From Pseudomonadota bacterium (GTDB lineage Bacteria; Pseudomonadota; Gammaproteobacteria; Burkholderiales; Nitrosomonadaceae): a stretch of DNA of 64,000 nt. Below the pieces are notes generated by a model. It saw only the letters and a program-made list of their open reading frames with translations, ran no database searches and was not told the DNA's origin. The stretch spans positions 96,443-160,442 of the forward strand of contig JAFEGA010000005.1 of the NCBI GenBank assembly GCA_018240285.1, in the 5' to 3' direction. Below are positions 1-8,255 of this stretch, one piece after another. Made by a program: the position numbers and the translations under genes. Numbering within the stretch: position 1 is the first letter of the stretch; each line of letters starts with the position of its first letter.

Positions 1-184
1 CAAGGGCGTCGACAATTTCCTTTAGCACTAAAGGTACCGAAACATTGGCGAGTTTCGCCAATACCAGCAGACTGAGCGCCACAATCACGCGAACTTTGAA
101 TTCCCACAAATAGGGCAGCAGCGTGGCGATGGTTTTCAGGTTGTTGCGTGTGGCGGCAGGTTTCTCAAGACGGGTGGGGCGCAT
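1..184 (-). CDS. ABC transporter permease/ATPase, Atm1-like (5' end only)
   Basis: Only the first 61 codons are in the window; the gene runs off the left edge. The ATG is at 184-182. The visible protein starts with a short basic cytoplasmic stretch and then enters a first membrane helix (about residues 30-50, rich in V, A and L) ending in PLVLKEIVDAL. This matches the start of the half-transporter ABC exporters of the Atm1/HMT1 type, which export glutathione-bound sulfur or metal compounds. The family call is from memory of that N-terminus; no ATPase motif is available here to confirm it. Confidence 0.6.
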   Translation of the reverse strand, partial: MRPTRLEKPAATRNNLKTIATLLPYLWEFKVRVIVALSLLVLAKLANVSVPLVLKEIVDAL

Positions 185-366
185 CAAAAGTGGTCAGTGG
201 TATGACTGAAAATATAAAGATTGTTGAGAGATGAACCGGCTAGATAAATTGAGTTTCTTTGCACCGCGGCATTAAGGTAACATAAAGCCAGCGGTGCTTT
301 TGTATCTCATATCACAAGCCGATGCACCATCAGGGTGTAATTTTAAAATGTTTTGCCGGGGGAATC

Positions 367-771
367 ATGGAAATTACCTGTTACCGAGATCCTGAAATCA
401 GCCGGGAAGCGCGCCATTTGCCAGCCAGTACCTACAACCTGGCGATTACCTTGTTATCGCGCTGTCCCACCCGGCATTTGTTCGTGCCTATCCGCAACAT
501 GCAGTACATGGCGATTATCGACAATGAAGAGTTTGTATTCATCGACGGCGAGCGCAAGTGCTGGATCGATATTGCGTGGCGCAATTTCAAACGGCAAGAT
601 CGTGATGCGCTGGATCAGCCGGTCGCTTATGACGCTGTGTATTACCGCGAAGGCATGTCAGCCGTGATGAAACGCTTGCAAAGCGAACTTCCCGCCGCAC
701 TGCAAATGCTGGTCAACAAAACCAGGCTCGAAGGCGCGGCGCGCATTATTCATTTCCCGGCAAAGAATTAA
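367..771 (+). CDS. Conserved protein of unknown function, 134 aa
   Basis: The frame is open from 322, but the ATG at 367 has a purine-rich GGGGGA just upstream and is the better start. The soluble protein has no signal peptide or membrane helix. It contains a central IDNEEFVFIDGERKCWIDIAWR stretch, read here as two short pieces (IDNEEFVFIDGE and RKCWIDIAWR), a TrpAsp-rich pattern without a motif I can name. It converges on the next gene, with stop codons only a few bases apart. I do not recognise the family and assign no function. Confidence 0.6.
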   Translation: MEITCYRDPEISREARHLPASTYNLAITLLSRCPTRHLFVPIRNMQYMAIIDNEEFVFIDGERKCWIDIAWRNFKRQDRDALDQPVAYDAVYYREGMSAVMKRLQSELPAALQMLVNKTRLEGAARIIHFPAKN

Positions 772-1073
772 TCGTCGTCATCTTCCATCTGTGCATCCCA
801 GCCTTTTGCCTTGGCGCTGGTGATGGCCTCGTCGTACAGCCGGGTATGCCGCTCGCGTAATTCGTCCGGCAACCGGCTGGGCAAATGCGCGTACGGTTCC
901 CAAGCGGCGTAGACTTTCTCGTATAAAACCTGCATTTGTGATGTGGTCCAGCCTGCGCAGGTTTCCGTTTCCGGCAAAATACCAAATACCCAGGCATCGC
1001 GCACAATGCGGCCTAGGTGCGTGAGTCCTTCGTTTTCATCGTGGTCGATGCCAGCATAAAATTGTTCGATCAT
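768..1073 (-). CDS. Conserved hypothetical protein, 101 aa
   Basis: This small acidic soluble protein ends in four Asp residues (MEDDDD). It is rich in Trp, Glu and Tyr and appears mostly helical. Its stop overlaps the end of the convergent upstream gene by 4 bases (768-771). The next gene on the same strand ends upstream at 1126, only about 50 bp from this ATG, so it could be the distal cistron of a transcript from the antiporter. Family not recognised. Confidence 0.55.
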   Translation of the reverse strand: MIEQFYAGIDHDENEGLTHLGRIVRDAWVFGILPETETCAGWTTSQMQVLYEKVYAAWEPYAHLPSRLPDELRERHTRLYDEAITSAKAKGWDAQMEDDDD

Positions 1074-1125
1074 TGCAAAAATCTCATAAAAATTTCATAG
1101 AGCGGAAAAATAGTTTAAAACGTTG

Positions 1126-2838
1126 TCACTCAGTCACCGATTGCGATTTTACGTCGAACCGGCTCAGGATGTGGTACGACATACTCTTGGCCAGTTCTTC
1201 GTCGGCAAAGAATACCGTTCCCATATCTTCCTTGCGCAGCAACGTTGTTTCATCCTCGCTGCGGCTGCGCAAAACGATTTCGATATCGGGATTCAGCGTG
1301 CGCGCGGTGTCGATCATTTGCCGCACGTTCAGCAAATCTGGCGTGGCGATCACCAGCATGGCGGCATCCTTGATATGCGCTTGTATCAGCACCGAAGGTT
1401 CGGTGGCATCGCCGGATACCGCCGTGGTGCCTTGCTTGCGCAAATCTTGCACGATTTCGCGGTTTTGTTCCGCGACGATGTACGGAATATTTTTTTCGTT
1501 GAGCGCCTGAGCGACCCGTTGGCCGACATGCCCGTAACCGACCAGTACCACCTGGCCTTCGAGAAACTTGCGTTCGGTGCTCATCGGCAGTTCCGCGTAC
1601 GGATCGTCGCGGTTCTCGTATTTACGCGCCAAGGCGGAATGTTTCAGGATCAAGTTCTTGAACGGCGTGATGGCGGCAAAAGCGATCGGGTTGAAAGCGA
1701 TCGAAATCAATGCGCCGGCGAGTACCAAACTCATGCCCTCGGGCGGCATCAATCCGAGCGATAAACCCAATCCTGCCAGAATAAAGGAAAATTCGCCGAT
1801 TTGCCCCAAACTGGCGGCAACGGTCAACGAGGTCGTGAGCGGATAACGCAGGATCAGGACCAGCAGCATCGCCGCCATCGACTTGCCGACGATGATAATG
1901 GCCACCACGGCGAGAACGCGCACCGGTTCATCGATCAACACGGCGGGATCAAATAGCATGCCGACGGAGACGAAAAACAGCACGGCAAATGCATCGCGCA
2001 ATGGCAGCGATTCCTCGGCGGCGCGTTGACTGAATTTGGATTCGCGCATCACCATACCGGCAAAAAAAGCGCCCAGGGCGAACGACACATTAAACAATAT
2101 AGCAGCGCCGTAGGCGATACAAATGGCGACTGCGACAACCGCCAAGGTGAACATTTCGCGCGAACCCGTTTGGGCAACTTGCCACAATAGCCAGGGTAAA
2201 ACGCGGCGGCCGACGATCAGCATCAAGGCGATAAAAGCGGAAACCAGCAACAACGTGATGCCGATCGTGCGCCATAACGGATCGGCCGGATTGCCGCTCT
2301 CGTTCGTGCCGCCTAGCATGGTTGCGAATGTCGGCAGCAATACCAGGATCAGCACCGTCACCAGATCTTCGACAATCAGCCAACCAACCGCGATGCGGCC
2401 GTTCATCGATTCCAGGAAGCCGCGCGATTCCAGTGCTTTTAGCAGTACCACGGTGCTGGCGCAGGATAACGACAATCCCAATACCAATCCTTCACCAAGG
2501 CTCCACTCCCACCAAGAGGCTAGCGCCATGCCCAGACCGGTTGCAACGGCCATTTGAACGATGGCGCCAGGCACCGCAATACGTTTGACCGACAGCAAAT
2601 CGTCCAATGAAAAGTGCAGTCCGACGCCGAACATCAGCAACATCACACCGATTTCCGACAATTGTGACGCGATGCCAACATCGGCAACGAATCCCGGTGT
2701 AGTCGGACTGATGGCGATTCCGGCCAGCAAATAGCCGACCAGCGCGGGCGTTTTAAGCCTTTCCGCGATGAAACCGAAAATCAACGCCAGACCGAAACCG
2801 GCTGCGATTGTCGTGATCAGGGCAACGTTATGTTCCAT
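1126..2838 (-). CDS. Kef-type cation:proton antiporter with TrkA-N/RCK domain (YbaL-like)
   Basis: The 570-aa inner-membrane protein belongs to the monovalent cation:proton antiporter-2 family. Residues 5-390 carry about a dozen hydrophobic helices of the Na/H exchanger fold, including the LSLSCASTVVLLKAL and VGWLIVEDLVTV stretches typical of KefB/KefC/YbaL. A cytosolic Rossmann RCK domain starts near residue 428 with the nucleotide-binding GYGHVG at 434-439. Length and order match YbaL rather than KefB/C, which carry longer C-terminal parts. The likely role is K+ or Na+ efflux coupled to proton entry, gated by a nucleotide on the RCK domain. No KefF/G ancillary gene is adjacent. Confidence 0.88.
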   Translation of the reverse strand: MEHNVALITTIAAGFGLALIFGFIAERLKTPALVGYLLAGIAISPTTPGFVADVGIASQLSEIGVMLLMFGVGLHFSLDDLLSVKRIAVPGAIVQMAVATGLGMALASWWEWSLGEGLVLGLSLSCASTVVLLKALESRGFLESMNGRIAVGWLIVEDLVTVLILVLLPTFATMLGGTNESGNPADPLWRTIGITLLLVSAFIALMLIVGRRVLPWLLWQVAQTGSREMFTLAVVAVAICIAYGAAILFNVSFALGAFFAGMVMRESKFSQRAAEESLPLRDAFAVLFFVSVGMLFDPAVLIDEPVRVLAVVAIIIVGKSMAAMLLVLILRYPLTTSLTVAASLGQIGEFSFILAGLGLSLGLMPPEGMSLVLAGALISIAFNPIAFAAITPFKNLILKHSALARKYENRDDPYAELPMSTERKFLEGQVVLVGYGHVGQRVAQALNEKNIPYIVAEQNREIVQDLRKQGTTAVSGDATEPSVLIQAHIKDAAMLVIATPDLLNVRQMIDTARTLNPDIEIVLRSRSEDETTLLRKEDMGTVFFADEELAKSMSYHILSRFDVKSQSVTE

Positions 2839-2873
2839 TCAAATTCCAAGGTTATGGTTGATTGGCTCGAACT

Positions 2874-4769
2874 TCAGGGTGCTGCTGCATCGGTGTTGCC
2901 AGTGGTTTTGTCCGATAAAGCGGGCGTGTTCAAAAATTTCTCAAACTCGATGCGTTCCTCTTCGATTGCATTCAGAATCTGAAGTTTAAATTCTTCGCGT
3001 GAAAATGCTTCTTCCAGCATCAACAGGAGTTTTTCGACGGTCAAGCCGATTGTGATGCCGCCAATGATACCACCGATGGCCGCGCCGATGGCCGTACCGA
3101 TGCCGGGAATGAGCGATCCCAGTGCAGCTCCCGTCGCGGCGCCCGCCGCAGCGCCGCCCAACGCGCTGACTGCTTTGCCGGCGGTGACTTTGATCAGAGC
3201 TTGCGCGCCCAGTTTAATGATGCCTTTGCCCGCCACTTTGGCGGTGATCTTACCGGCGATGGCGCCGGTGATCGCACCGGCGGTGCCGATGCCGCCGGAG
3301 ATCAGTACGCGATTTTCCAGATTGACGATCACGCTGTGCGCGGGCGGTTCCTTGAGCGCATTTAATGATGAGTGCCGGACGATTTCAAGCTGGGAATCGT
3401 CGATGCGCTCGACACGGTTCTCGGCCAGGATCTGCTCCACTTTTTGCATATGCTCGGTGCGTAGCTGCTGGTTATTTTGCAGTACGTCTTCGATGGATTG
3501 CTGTACCGGACCGAACACATTGCCCTGCATCAGATAATTTTGCAGTTTCTCGGCCATCCAGGTTTCCAGCGCGCCGGTCGCGAGCGCCACAATGCGCTCG
3601 TACTCTCCCGGCAGACTGTAGTACCAGTCGAGATAGGCGTCGACATTGTCCGCCATTTGCTGAAAACCGGTGCCGGTGGTTTCGCGCAATTTTCCCAGCG
3701 ACGCTTCCATTTTACTGAGGCTGTCGAGATACGCTTGTTCTATCTGCGCCGCCGTTCCCGGTTTATAGTATTCGTCGCCGATCATCTCCACGGTTTGCAC
3801 GGCGCTTTGCCGCGCGGCGCGGATTTCTTCAACGGTTTCCGGATTGGAGCGCAGCCAGGCGTCGACATAAACCGTCGACGGCACATAAATGAAAAAAACG
3901 AAAAAAGTGGCGAACGCCGATGTGATTGCCCACGCCCACGGCGAAACCGCGGGCGGCTCGTCGCTGTCCTGTACCGGCGCAAAGACCCGGCGGTACTCGG
4001 CGAGCGGCACCATGAAACTGGAAATCCCCAGCGCCACGTTATAAAAAAACAGCACGCTGCCGAAAAAAATAACCGCCACGTACAGCAGATCGTCGAATGA
4101 ATGCAGACCGCCCAACGCATAGCGCTTCATGCCTTCGATGAAACCCAGCAGCCGGTTGGTTTCAAGAATCAGGATGCTGTTAGTCACGCCTTCCAGTTTC
4201 TGGCTTTCCGCCGCAACCGCTTCGGTCAGCGAAGCATATTGCCGGCTGGTATCGGTATGATCGGTAAAAAAAACGAAAAATACCGCCATCGCCAATGCCG
4301 TAACCCAGCGCGCCCAGGCCAGCGATTTATGCACGGCGATGTACGGCTTGTATTCACGCGCCGCAATCGGGAAAAGAATCGCATAAACGACACCAAATGC
4401 CGGAATGGCGGCAAAGCAGACGAGCCATTCCTGCTTATCCGCAGAACCGAGATAGAACAGCAGCAGAAATGAAAAAACGACCGACCACAACAACCACCCG
4501 GCATACGCCAGAATGCGCCGCGTGAATAGCCAGTGCAAAATACCGAGTTTCATGAACTGGCTGGCGCGGTGAATTCTCTGAATCGTCACGGCATACATCG
4601 CCGCGCCATAAATCGGCAAACCGAATAGCAGCGTAATCAATAGCGCAAACCACAATTGCCGGTCCGGAATCAAGCGCCCCAAAAAATACGCAAACGCCAG
4701 CCAGCTCGCGGAAAACGCCAAAAAACCGAGCGATCTGGCGAAACTGAAGTTTTTAGGGACTGAAAACAC
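2874..4769 (-). CDS. Large membrane protein with C-terminal glycine-zipper segment, unknown function
   Basis: The 631-aa protein has several predicted membrane helices in residues 1-290. A long, mostly helical and probably extracytoplasmic region of about 180 residues follows. Near residues 480-570 there is a strongly Gly/Ala-rich hydrophobic block (GTAGAITGAIAGKIT, ALGGAAAGAATGAALGSL, GIGTAIGAAIGGIIGGIT) with the GxxxG spacing of glycine zippers. The C-terminus is charged. Such zippers insert in or span membranes and can oligomerise. The gene is 35 bp upstream of the antiporter gene on the same strand and may be co-transcribed with it. I do not recognise the full-length family. Confidence 0.7.
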   Translation of the reverse strand: MFSVPKNFSFARSLGFLAFSASWLAFAYFLGRLIPDRQLWFALLITLLFGLPIYGAAMYAVTIQRIHRASQFMKLGILHWLFTRRILAYAGWLLWSVVFSFLLLFYLGSADKQEWLVCFAAIPAFGVVYAILFPIAAREYKPYIAVHKSLAWARWVTALAMAVFFVFFTDHTDTSRQYASLTEAVAAESQKLEGVTNSILILETNRLLGFIEGMKRYALGGLHSFDDLLYVAVIFFGSVLFFYNVALGISSFMVPLAEYRRVFAPVQDSDEPPAVSPWAWAITSAFATFFVFFIYVPSTVYVDAWLRSNPETVEEIRAARQSAVQTVEMIGDEYYKPGTAAQIEQAYLDSLSKMEASLGKLRETTGTGFQQMADNVDAYLDWYYSLPGEYERIVALATGALETWMAEKLQNYLMQGNVFGPVQQSIEDVLQNNQQLRTEHMQKVEQILAENRVERIDDSQLEIVRHSSLNALKEPPAHSVIVNLENRVLISGGIGTAGAITGAIAGKITAKVAGKGIIKLGAQALIKVTAGKAVSALGGAAAGAATGAALGSLIPGIGTAIGAAIGGIIGGITIGLTVEKLLLMLEEAFSREEFKLQILNAIEEERIEFEKFLNTPALSDKTTGNTDAAAP

Positions 4770-5007
4770 AACGATGATTCCTTCGTGATGAACAACAAGA
4801 GGTGGTTAAAGAGTCGGCGGACTGGCTTAGTGAAATCAAAGCTGCTTACCGGTGGAGGATTTTATCAGACTGCGGATAGTCACGATATTGCTTCATGGAT
4901 TGGGTGAGCTTTCTGAATGGTATTTTTTTCTCGAACCGGAAATCATTTGTTAGTGCGCTGTTGTATAGTGAGCGCTGACTGACATTCATAAGCTATCGGA
5001 TAGAGGT

Positions 5008-6066
5008 ATGCAAATGCAAGAAGAGGAATTAATACAACGACTGGAAGCATTGGCCGGGCATAATCCCGAAGCAGTGACTGTATTTGCTGCGCGATGTGTA
5101 TTGCGAGTGCTGCCGTTTACTGCTGTGGATAGTGCTTTTGATTATTGGCCTAGTGACAAGCGTTCTATACATGCGCAGAGTGTTTTCATCGCTTGTATAG
5201 TGGGATTAGAGCATAAGAGGAGAAGCCGCTCTCTTGCTGACGCCGACGTCGACTTCGCTGTCAAAGCTGCCGCCGCCGACGCCGACGCCGACGCTGCCTC
5301 TGCTGCCATTGCCGCCAAAGTTGTCTCTGTTGCAGTCGTGGCCGCCTACCTCTCTGCCGCCGTCTATGCTTCCAGTGTCGGCACCGCCTCCTATGCCGCT
5401 TTTATCGCCGCCTCCGCCTCCGCTTCCGACATCGCAGCTGATTACCATGCTGCCTCCATCGCCGATTTAATATTGTTGGAGCAAGGTGATGTGCAGTCGG
5501 TTAAATATAACGCGCTGTGGCCGGATGCTATTCCTTCGATTATCTTAGAACGAGTGGATGGTTGGTCGGAAGCAATGAGGGCTTTAAAGTTCGATCATAT
5601 CGTTCAGGTTTATAAGGATTTGTTGCAAGGCGAGAATTATTCAAAAGAAAAAATACTGTCACTGATAAACGATTGGTATCAACAGCATGGCCGTCAAGAT
5701 GCCAATGAAAACGCTTCGGATTCAGAATCAAGTAAAGACCAATCATCTGAAATGATCACCAAATACGGCCAGACCCATGCCCACCTATGCGATGGGCCCG
5801 CACAGAAAGACAGTTTGGGGCGTCAGCGGTTGGTCGATGCGATGGCGGATATTCTCGCCGCGAAAGAAAATATCGATCATCAAACCATCGGCTTGCTCGG
5901 TGATTGGGGTGCAGGCAAAAGCACTTTTATCGAATTGCTGAAAGCAGCATTGATAGAGCGTTCTAAGATAAAACATTCTGAGACCGAATTCCTGTTTGCT
6001 AAATCAATGCCTGGGAGTACGAGCATACTGATCACATGCAGGCCGGTGTGGCACACGAGGCGTTGA
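5008..6066 (+). CDS. KAP NTPase, N-terminal fragment with Ala/Asp-rich region and Walker A
   Basis: Two start codons lie six bases apart (5008 and 5014); AGAGG just upstream fits the second better. Residues 75-155 form a low-complexity stretch made mostly of Ala with Asp, Ser, Val and Tyr, encoded by repeated GCC-GAC-type codons. The Walker A motif GDWGAGKST is at residues 298-306. After LFAK (about residue 332) the frame is wrong and about 20 unrelated residues precede the stop at 6066. In KAP proteins the P-loop domain is interrupted by membrane helices and the protein sits on the inner face of the membrane. The fragment alone would lack Walker B and could not hydrolyse ATP. Confidence 0.7.
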   Translation: MQMQEEELIQRLEALAGHNPEAVTVFAARCVLRVLPFTAVDSAFDYWPSDKRSIHAQSVFIACIVGLEHKRRSRSLADADVDFAVKAAAADADADAASAAIAAKVVSVAVVAAYLSAAVYASSVGTASYAAFIAASASASDIAADYHAASIADLILLEQGDVQSVKYNALWPDAIPSIILERVDGWSEAMRALKFDHIVQVYKDLLQGENYSKEKILSLINDWYQQHGRQDANENASDSESSKDQSSEMITKYGQTHAHLCDGPAQKDSLGRQRLVDAMADILAAKENIDHQTIGLLGDWGAGKSTFIELLKAALIERSKIKHSETEFLFAKSMPGSTSILITCRPVWHTRR

Positions 6067-7313
6067 AAGGGTTGGTGGCTGATTTAGGATGGTGGCAGAA
6101 ACTTTACCTCGCGTGGAAATTTTCCTGGCAAGAAAAGCCTTGGCAAGTTATCCGCATTGTGTTGGTTACTGCCGGTTTAATCGCAGGTACTGTAATCGGT
6201 TCTCTGCAATCTGATAGTTGGCAGCAAATTGCCACATGGATTGGAGCAGGAGGTGTAATCACGTTGGTGATGATCTGGAAATTTATACATTATCTGCAAG
6301 CATTAATCAAAAGTCCGCTGGCCAATGAATGGAAAGGATTATTAAGCCTGCCGGATTACGAGCGCTATCTGGGCACGATCCCGGTTATGAAGCAACAGAT
6401 TGAAAAATTATGTAAATTGCGGCTGAGCATCGGTCAGCCGTCCGAAAAGCAGCGGCGGTTGCTGTTTGTCGTCGACGATTTGGATCGGTGCAGCCACGGC
6501 GGTGTGATCAAAACACTGGAAGCCGTTCGTCTGATCATGAACATTAAACAAGTAACCGTCATTATCGCGATCGATCATCACATTGCTCTGGCGTCGCTGG
6601 CGCTGCATTACAAGGATCTGGCCGGTTATCACGAAGAACAGGATCCGGGTGCCATCGCGCGGGATTATTTGGGCAAGGTGATTCAATTGCCGGTGAAACT
6701 CAATGCCGCCGATGGCGAGACGGTCGCGGCATTTGTCGATGAAGTGTTGTTGAACCACATAGTCAAGCCGACTCTTGAGCAAGATCGTAAAATGCCCGGT
6801 TTTTCAAATGAGGGTCATGATTCATCATCGATCGCACCTACTGCTGAACAGGTTAAGGAAAAGCGAGTAGAACCGGAATCCATTCAATCACAACCCGATG
6901 CCGGTAATTTGAATGAAACGTCACCCACTCCTGAACTTGTCAGCGAAGTGGTGGAATACCAGCTAAGTCCGGCAGAGAAATCAGCCTTCAAGGCCTGCGT
7001 TGCACAATATGAATTCCACAACCCGCGTCAACTCAAACGGTTATACAACAGCTTTAATCTGCTGCGCCATTTGTATGGCGGCGATCGAGCTGGAGAGCAC
7101 TTGCAAGTGCTGTTTTGGCTGGAATACTTGAACAATTTGCCTGCCGATGAACACCGGGAAGCCGAGAAAAATCGAAATGAGTTTGTGCGATTGGATGATG
7201 AACGTTATAAGATCATCGAGTTGCAAGTAAAACCTTTTGTGCTGCCGGCTTTGACGGTATCGGCCAAAAATGTTGCGGCTCAATCCTTTTCGGAGGGTAT
7301 GGCAAACAAATGA
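6036..7313 (+). CDS. KAP NTPase, C-terminal fragment with membrane helices and Walker B
   Basis: The first ATG of the open frame (6036) is really an internal Met of the full-length gene; homologous coding continues upstream of it to about 6006. Two membrane helices are seen at about residues 38-60 and 65-90. Walker B follows as LLFVVDDLDRCS, the KAP signature with the Asp pair, then a region resembling the STAND/AAA sensor (VTVIIAIDHH). Residues 250-310 are a polar, Pro/Glu/Ser-rich linker. The last four bases of the gene (ATGA, 7310-7313) are shared with the deaminase start, implying translational coupling. Confidence 0.7.
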   Translation: MQAGVAHEALKGLVADLGWWQKLYLAWKFSWQEKPWQVIRIVLVTAGLIAGTVIGSLQSDSWQQIATWIGAGGVITLVMIWKFIHYLQALIKSPLANEWKGLLSLPDYERYLGTIPVMKQQIEKLCKLRLSIGQPSEKQRRLLFVVDDLDRCSHGGVIKTLEAVRLIMNIKQVTVIIAIDHHIALASLALHYKDLAGYHEEQDPGAIARDYLGKVIQLPVKLNAADGETVAAFVDEVLLNHIVKPTLEQDRKMPGFSNEGHDSSSIAPTAEQVKEKRVEPESIQSQPDAGNLNETSPTPELVSEVVEYQLSPAEKSAFKACVAQYEFHNPRQLKRLYNSFNLLRHLYGGDRAGEHLQVLFWLEYLNNLPADEHREAEKNRNEFVRLDDERYKIIELQVKPFVLPALTVSAKNVAAQSFSEGMANK

Positions 7314-7885
7314 AACGCTGGCAAGACATCGTACTCCCCATTCCGGATTGGCTTAATACTTGGGCGGCTGAAATTTCGCCGACTCTACCTGAAGTTGATC
7401 AAAGAATGGCTGCGGTCATCGATTTGGCGCGGATCAATGTGCAGCATGGGGGAGGGCCGTTTGCTGCGGCGGTGTTTGATCAAACTAGCGGTGAATTGAT
7501 TGCGCCGGGTGTCAATTGGGTTGTTCCAGGAAAATCCTCGTTGCTCCACGCGGAGGTGATGGCACTGGCGTTAGCGGAACAAACGTTAGGCAGTTATGAG
7601 CTGGCAAGTTATGGGTCGTTTGAACTGGTCACCAGCGCGGAGCCTTGTTGCCAGTGTCTGGGTGTATTGCAATGGACCGGCATTGCCTCGATTGTTTGCG
7701 GTGCGCGATCGGAGGATGTGGAGGCGATCGGTTTCGATGAAGGTCAGCGCGCGGCGGATTGGGTGCAGGGATTGCAGCGCAGAGGAATCAGCGTGACGCG
7801 GGAAGTGATGCGTGCGCAAGCTATCGAAGTACTGCAAAGCTACCGCGGAGAAATTTATAACAGCCGTTTACTAACGAAACCCTGA
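7310..7885 (+). CDS. Zinc-dependent nucleoside/base deaminase (cytidine deaminase-like fold)
   Basis: The 191-aa protein has the zinc site of the CMP/dCMP/guanine deaminase superfamily: HAE at residues 80-82, with Glu82 as proton shuttle, and PCCQC at 112-116 giving Cys113 and Cys116. The GGGPFAAAVFD stretch (47-57) is the usual beta-strand before it, close to guanine and tRNA-adenosine deaminases. The substrate cannot be told from the sequence. The ATG overlaps the KAP gene stop (ATGA), so both were meant to be translated together. An NTPase-deaminase pairing recalls the RADAR phage defence logic, though both families differ from RdrA/RdrB. It could equally be a purine salvage enzyme. Confidence 0.8.
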   Translation: MKRWQDIVLPIPDWLNTWAAEISPTLPEVDQRMAAVIDLARINVQHGGGPFAAAVFDQTSGELIAPGVNWVVPGKSSLLHAEVMALALAEQTLGSYELASYGSFELVTSAEPCCQCLGVLQWTGIASIVCGARSEDVEAIGFDEGQRAADWVQGLQRRGISVTREVMRAQAIEVLQSYRGEIYNSRLLTKP

Positions 7886-7924
7886 GCAAGCGATGAGATC
7901 GAGGTGTAGACCCTTTCGCTTGCT
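7885..7924 (+). terminator. Hairpin just after the deaminase stop
   Basis: AGCAAGCGA at 7885-7893 pairs with TCGCTTGCT at 7916-7924, a 9-bp perfect stem with a 22-base loop, starting on the deaminase stop codon. The following bases (GGTTTAGTGTTTTTC) include a T-run, so it may terminate the operon, although the loop is long for an intrinsic terminator. Confidence 0.4.
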
Positions 7925-8255
7925 GGTTTAGTGTTTTTCTCCGGCTAATCATCAATCAGGCAGCCGCCTGTTCAGGATTTCCTTAACCTATAGTCAATGC
8001 CTATGCTAAGCAGGCAGTCAAATTGCCGGTATGTTGCTGGCATTGGTGTCAAATCAATCCGCCATCAAGAACTGTCATCTCGCCGGTTACCCATAAACAC
8101 TCTGCAAAAAAATATTTCAATTTAACCATTCGTGCTTGTCAACGAATAAAAAGCTGCTTCGTTAATTGCTCTCGAATACGGGGCGCCCGGTTTTGTTTGA
8201 AACCGGAGCGGTGACCCTAAAGAACAATATTTACAGGACTTGCGTTCCGCTTGTT
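7925..8255. other. Intergenic stretch without a recognised gene
   Basis: The 330 bases between the deaminase hairpin and the ATP-grasp start hold no convincing gene. Short open frames here have no ribosome site or protein-like composition. A promoter for the next operon must lie in it, but no clear -35/-10 pair stands out. Confidence 0.4.

Larger units (their letters stand above)
5008..7313 (+). pseudogene. KAP-family P-loop NTPase, interrupted by a one-base frameshift near 6004
   Basis: Two overlapping frames together make one KAP NTPase. The first frame carries Walker A and ends abnormally. If one base is added at 6003-6005 (AAATCAAT read as AAATTCAAT), it runs through an NAWEYEHTDHMQAGVAHE segment into the second frame without a break. 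NAWxYE after the P-loop is a KAP family hallmark. The joined protein would be about 768 aa: Ala/Asp-rich N-terminus, Walker A, two membrane helices, then Walker B. Either the gene is truly broken or the base is a sequencing error in a short homopolymer context; the sequence alone cannot decide. The two fragments are listed separately. Confidence 0.8.

Noticed and set aside
5206..5470. Gly/Asp-rich and Pro/Leu-rich open frames opposite and beside the KAP N-terminus
   Set aside because: They are shadow frames of the repetitive Ala/Asp codons, with no ribosome site or family-like content.
7310..7885. Calling the deaminase the RADAR enzyme RdrB
   Set aside because: RdrB is a much larger adenosine deaminase of the metal-dependent TIM-barrel type; this protein is 191 aa with the HAE/PCxxC zinc site.
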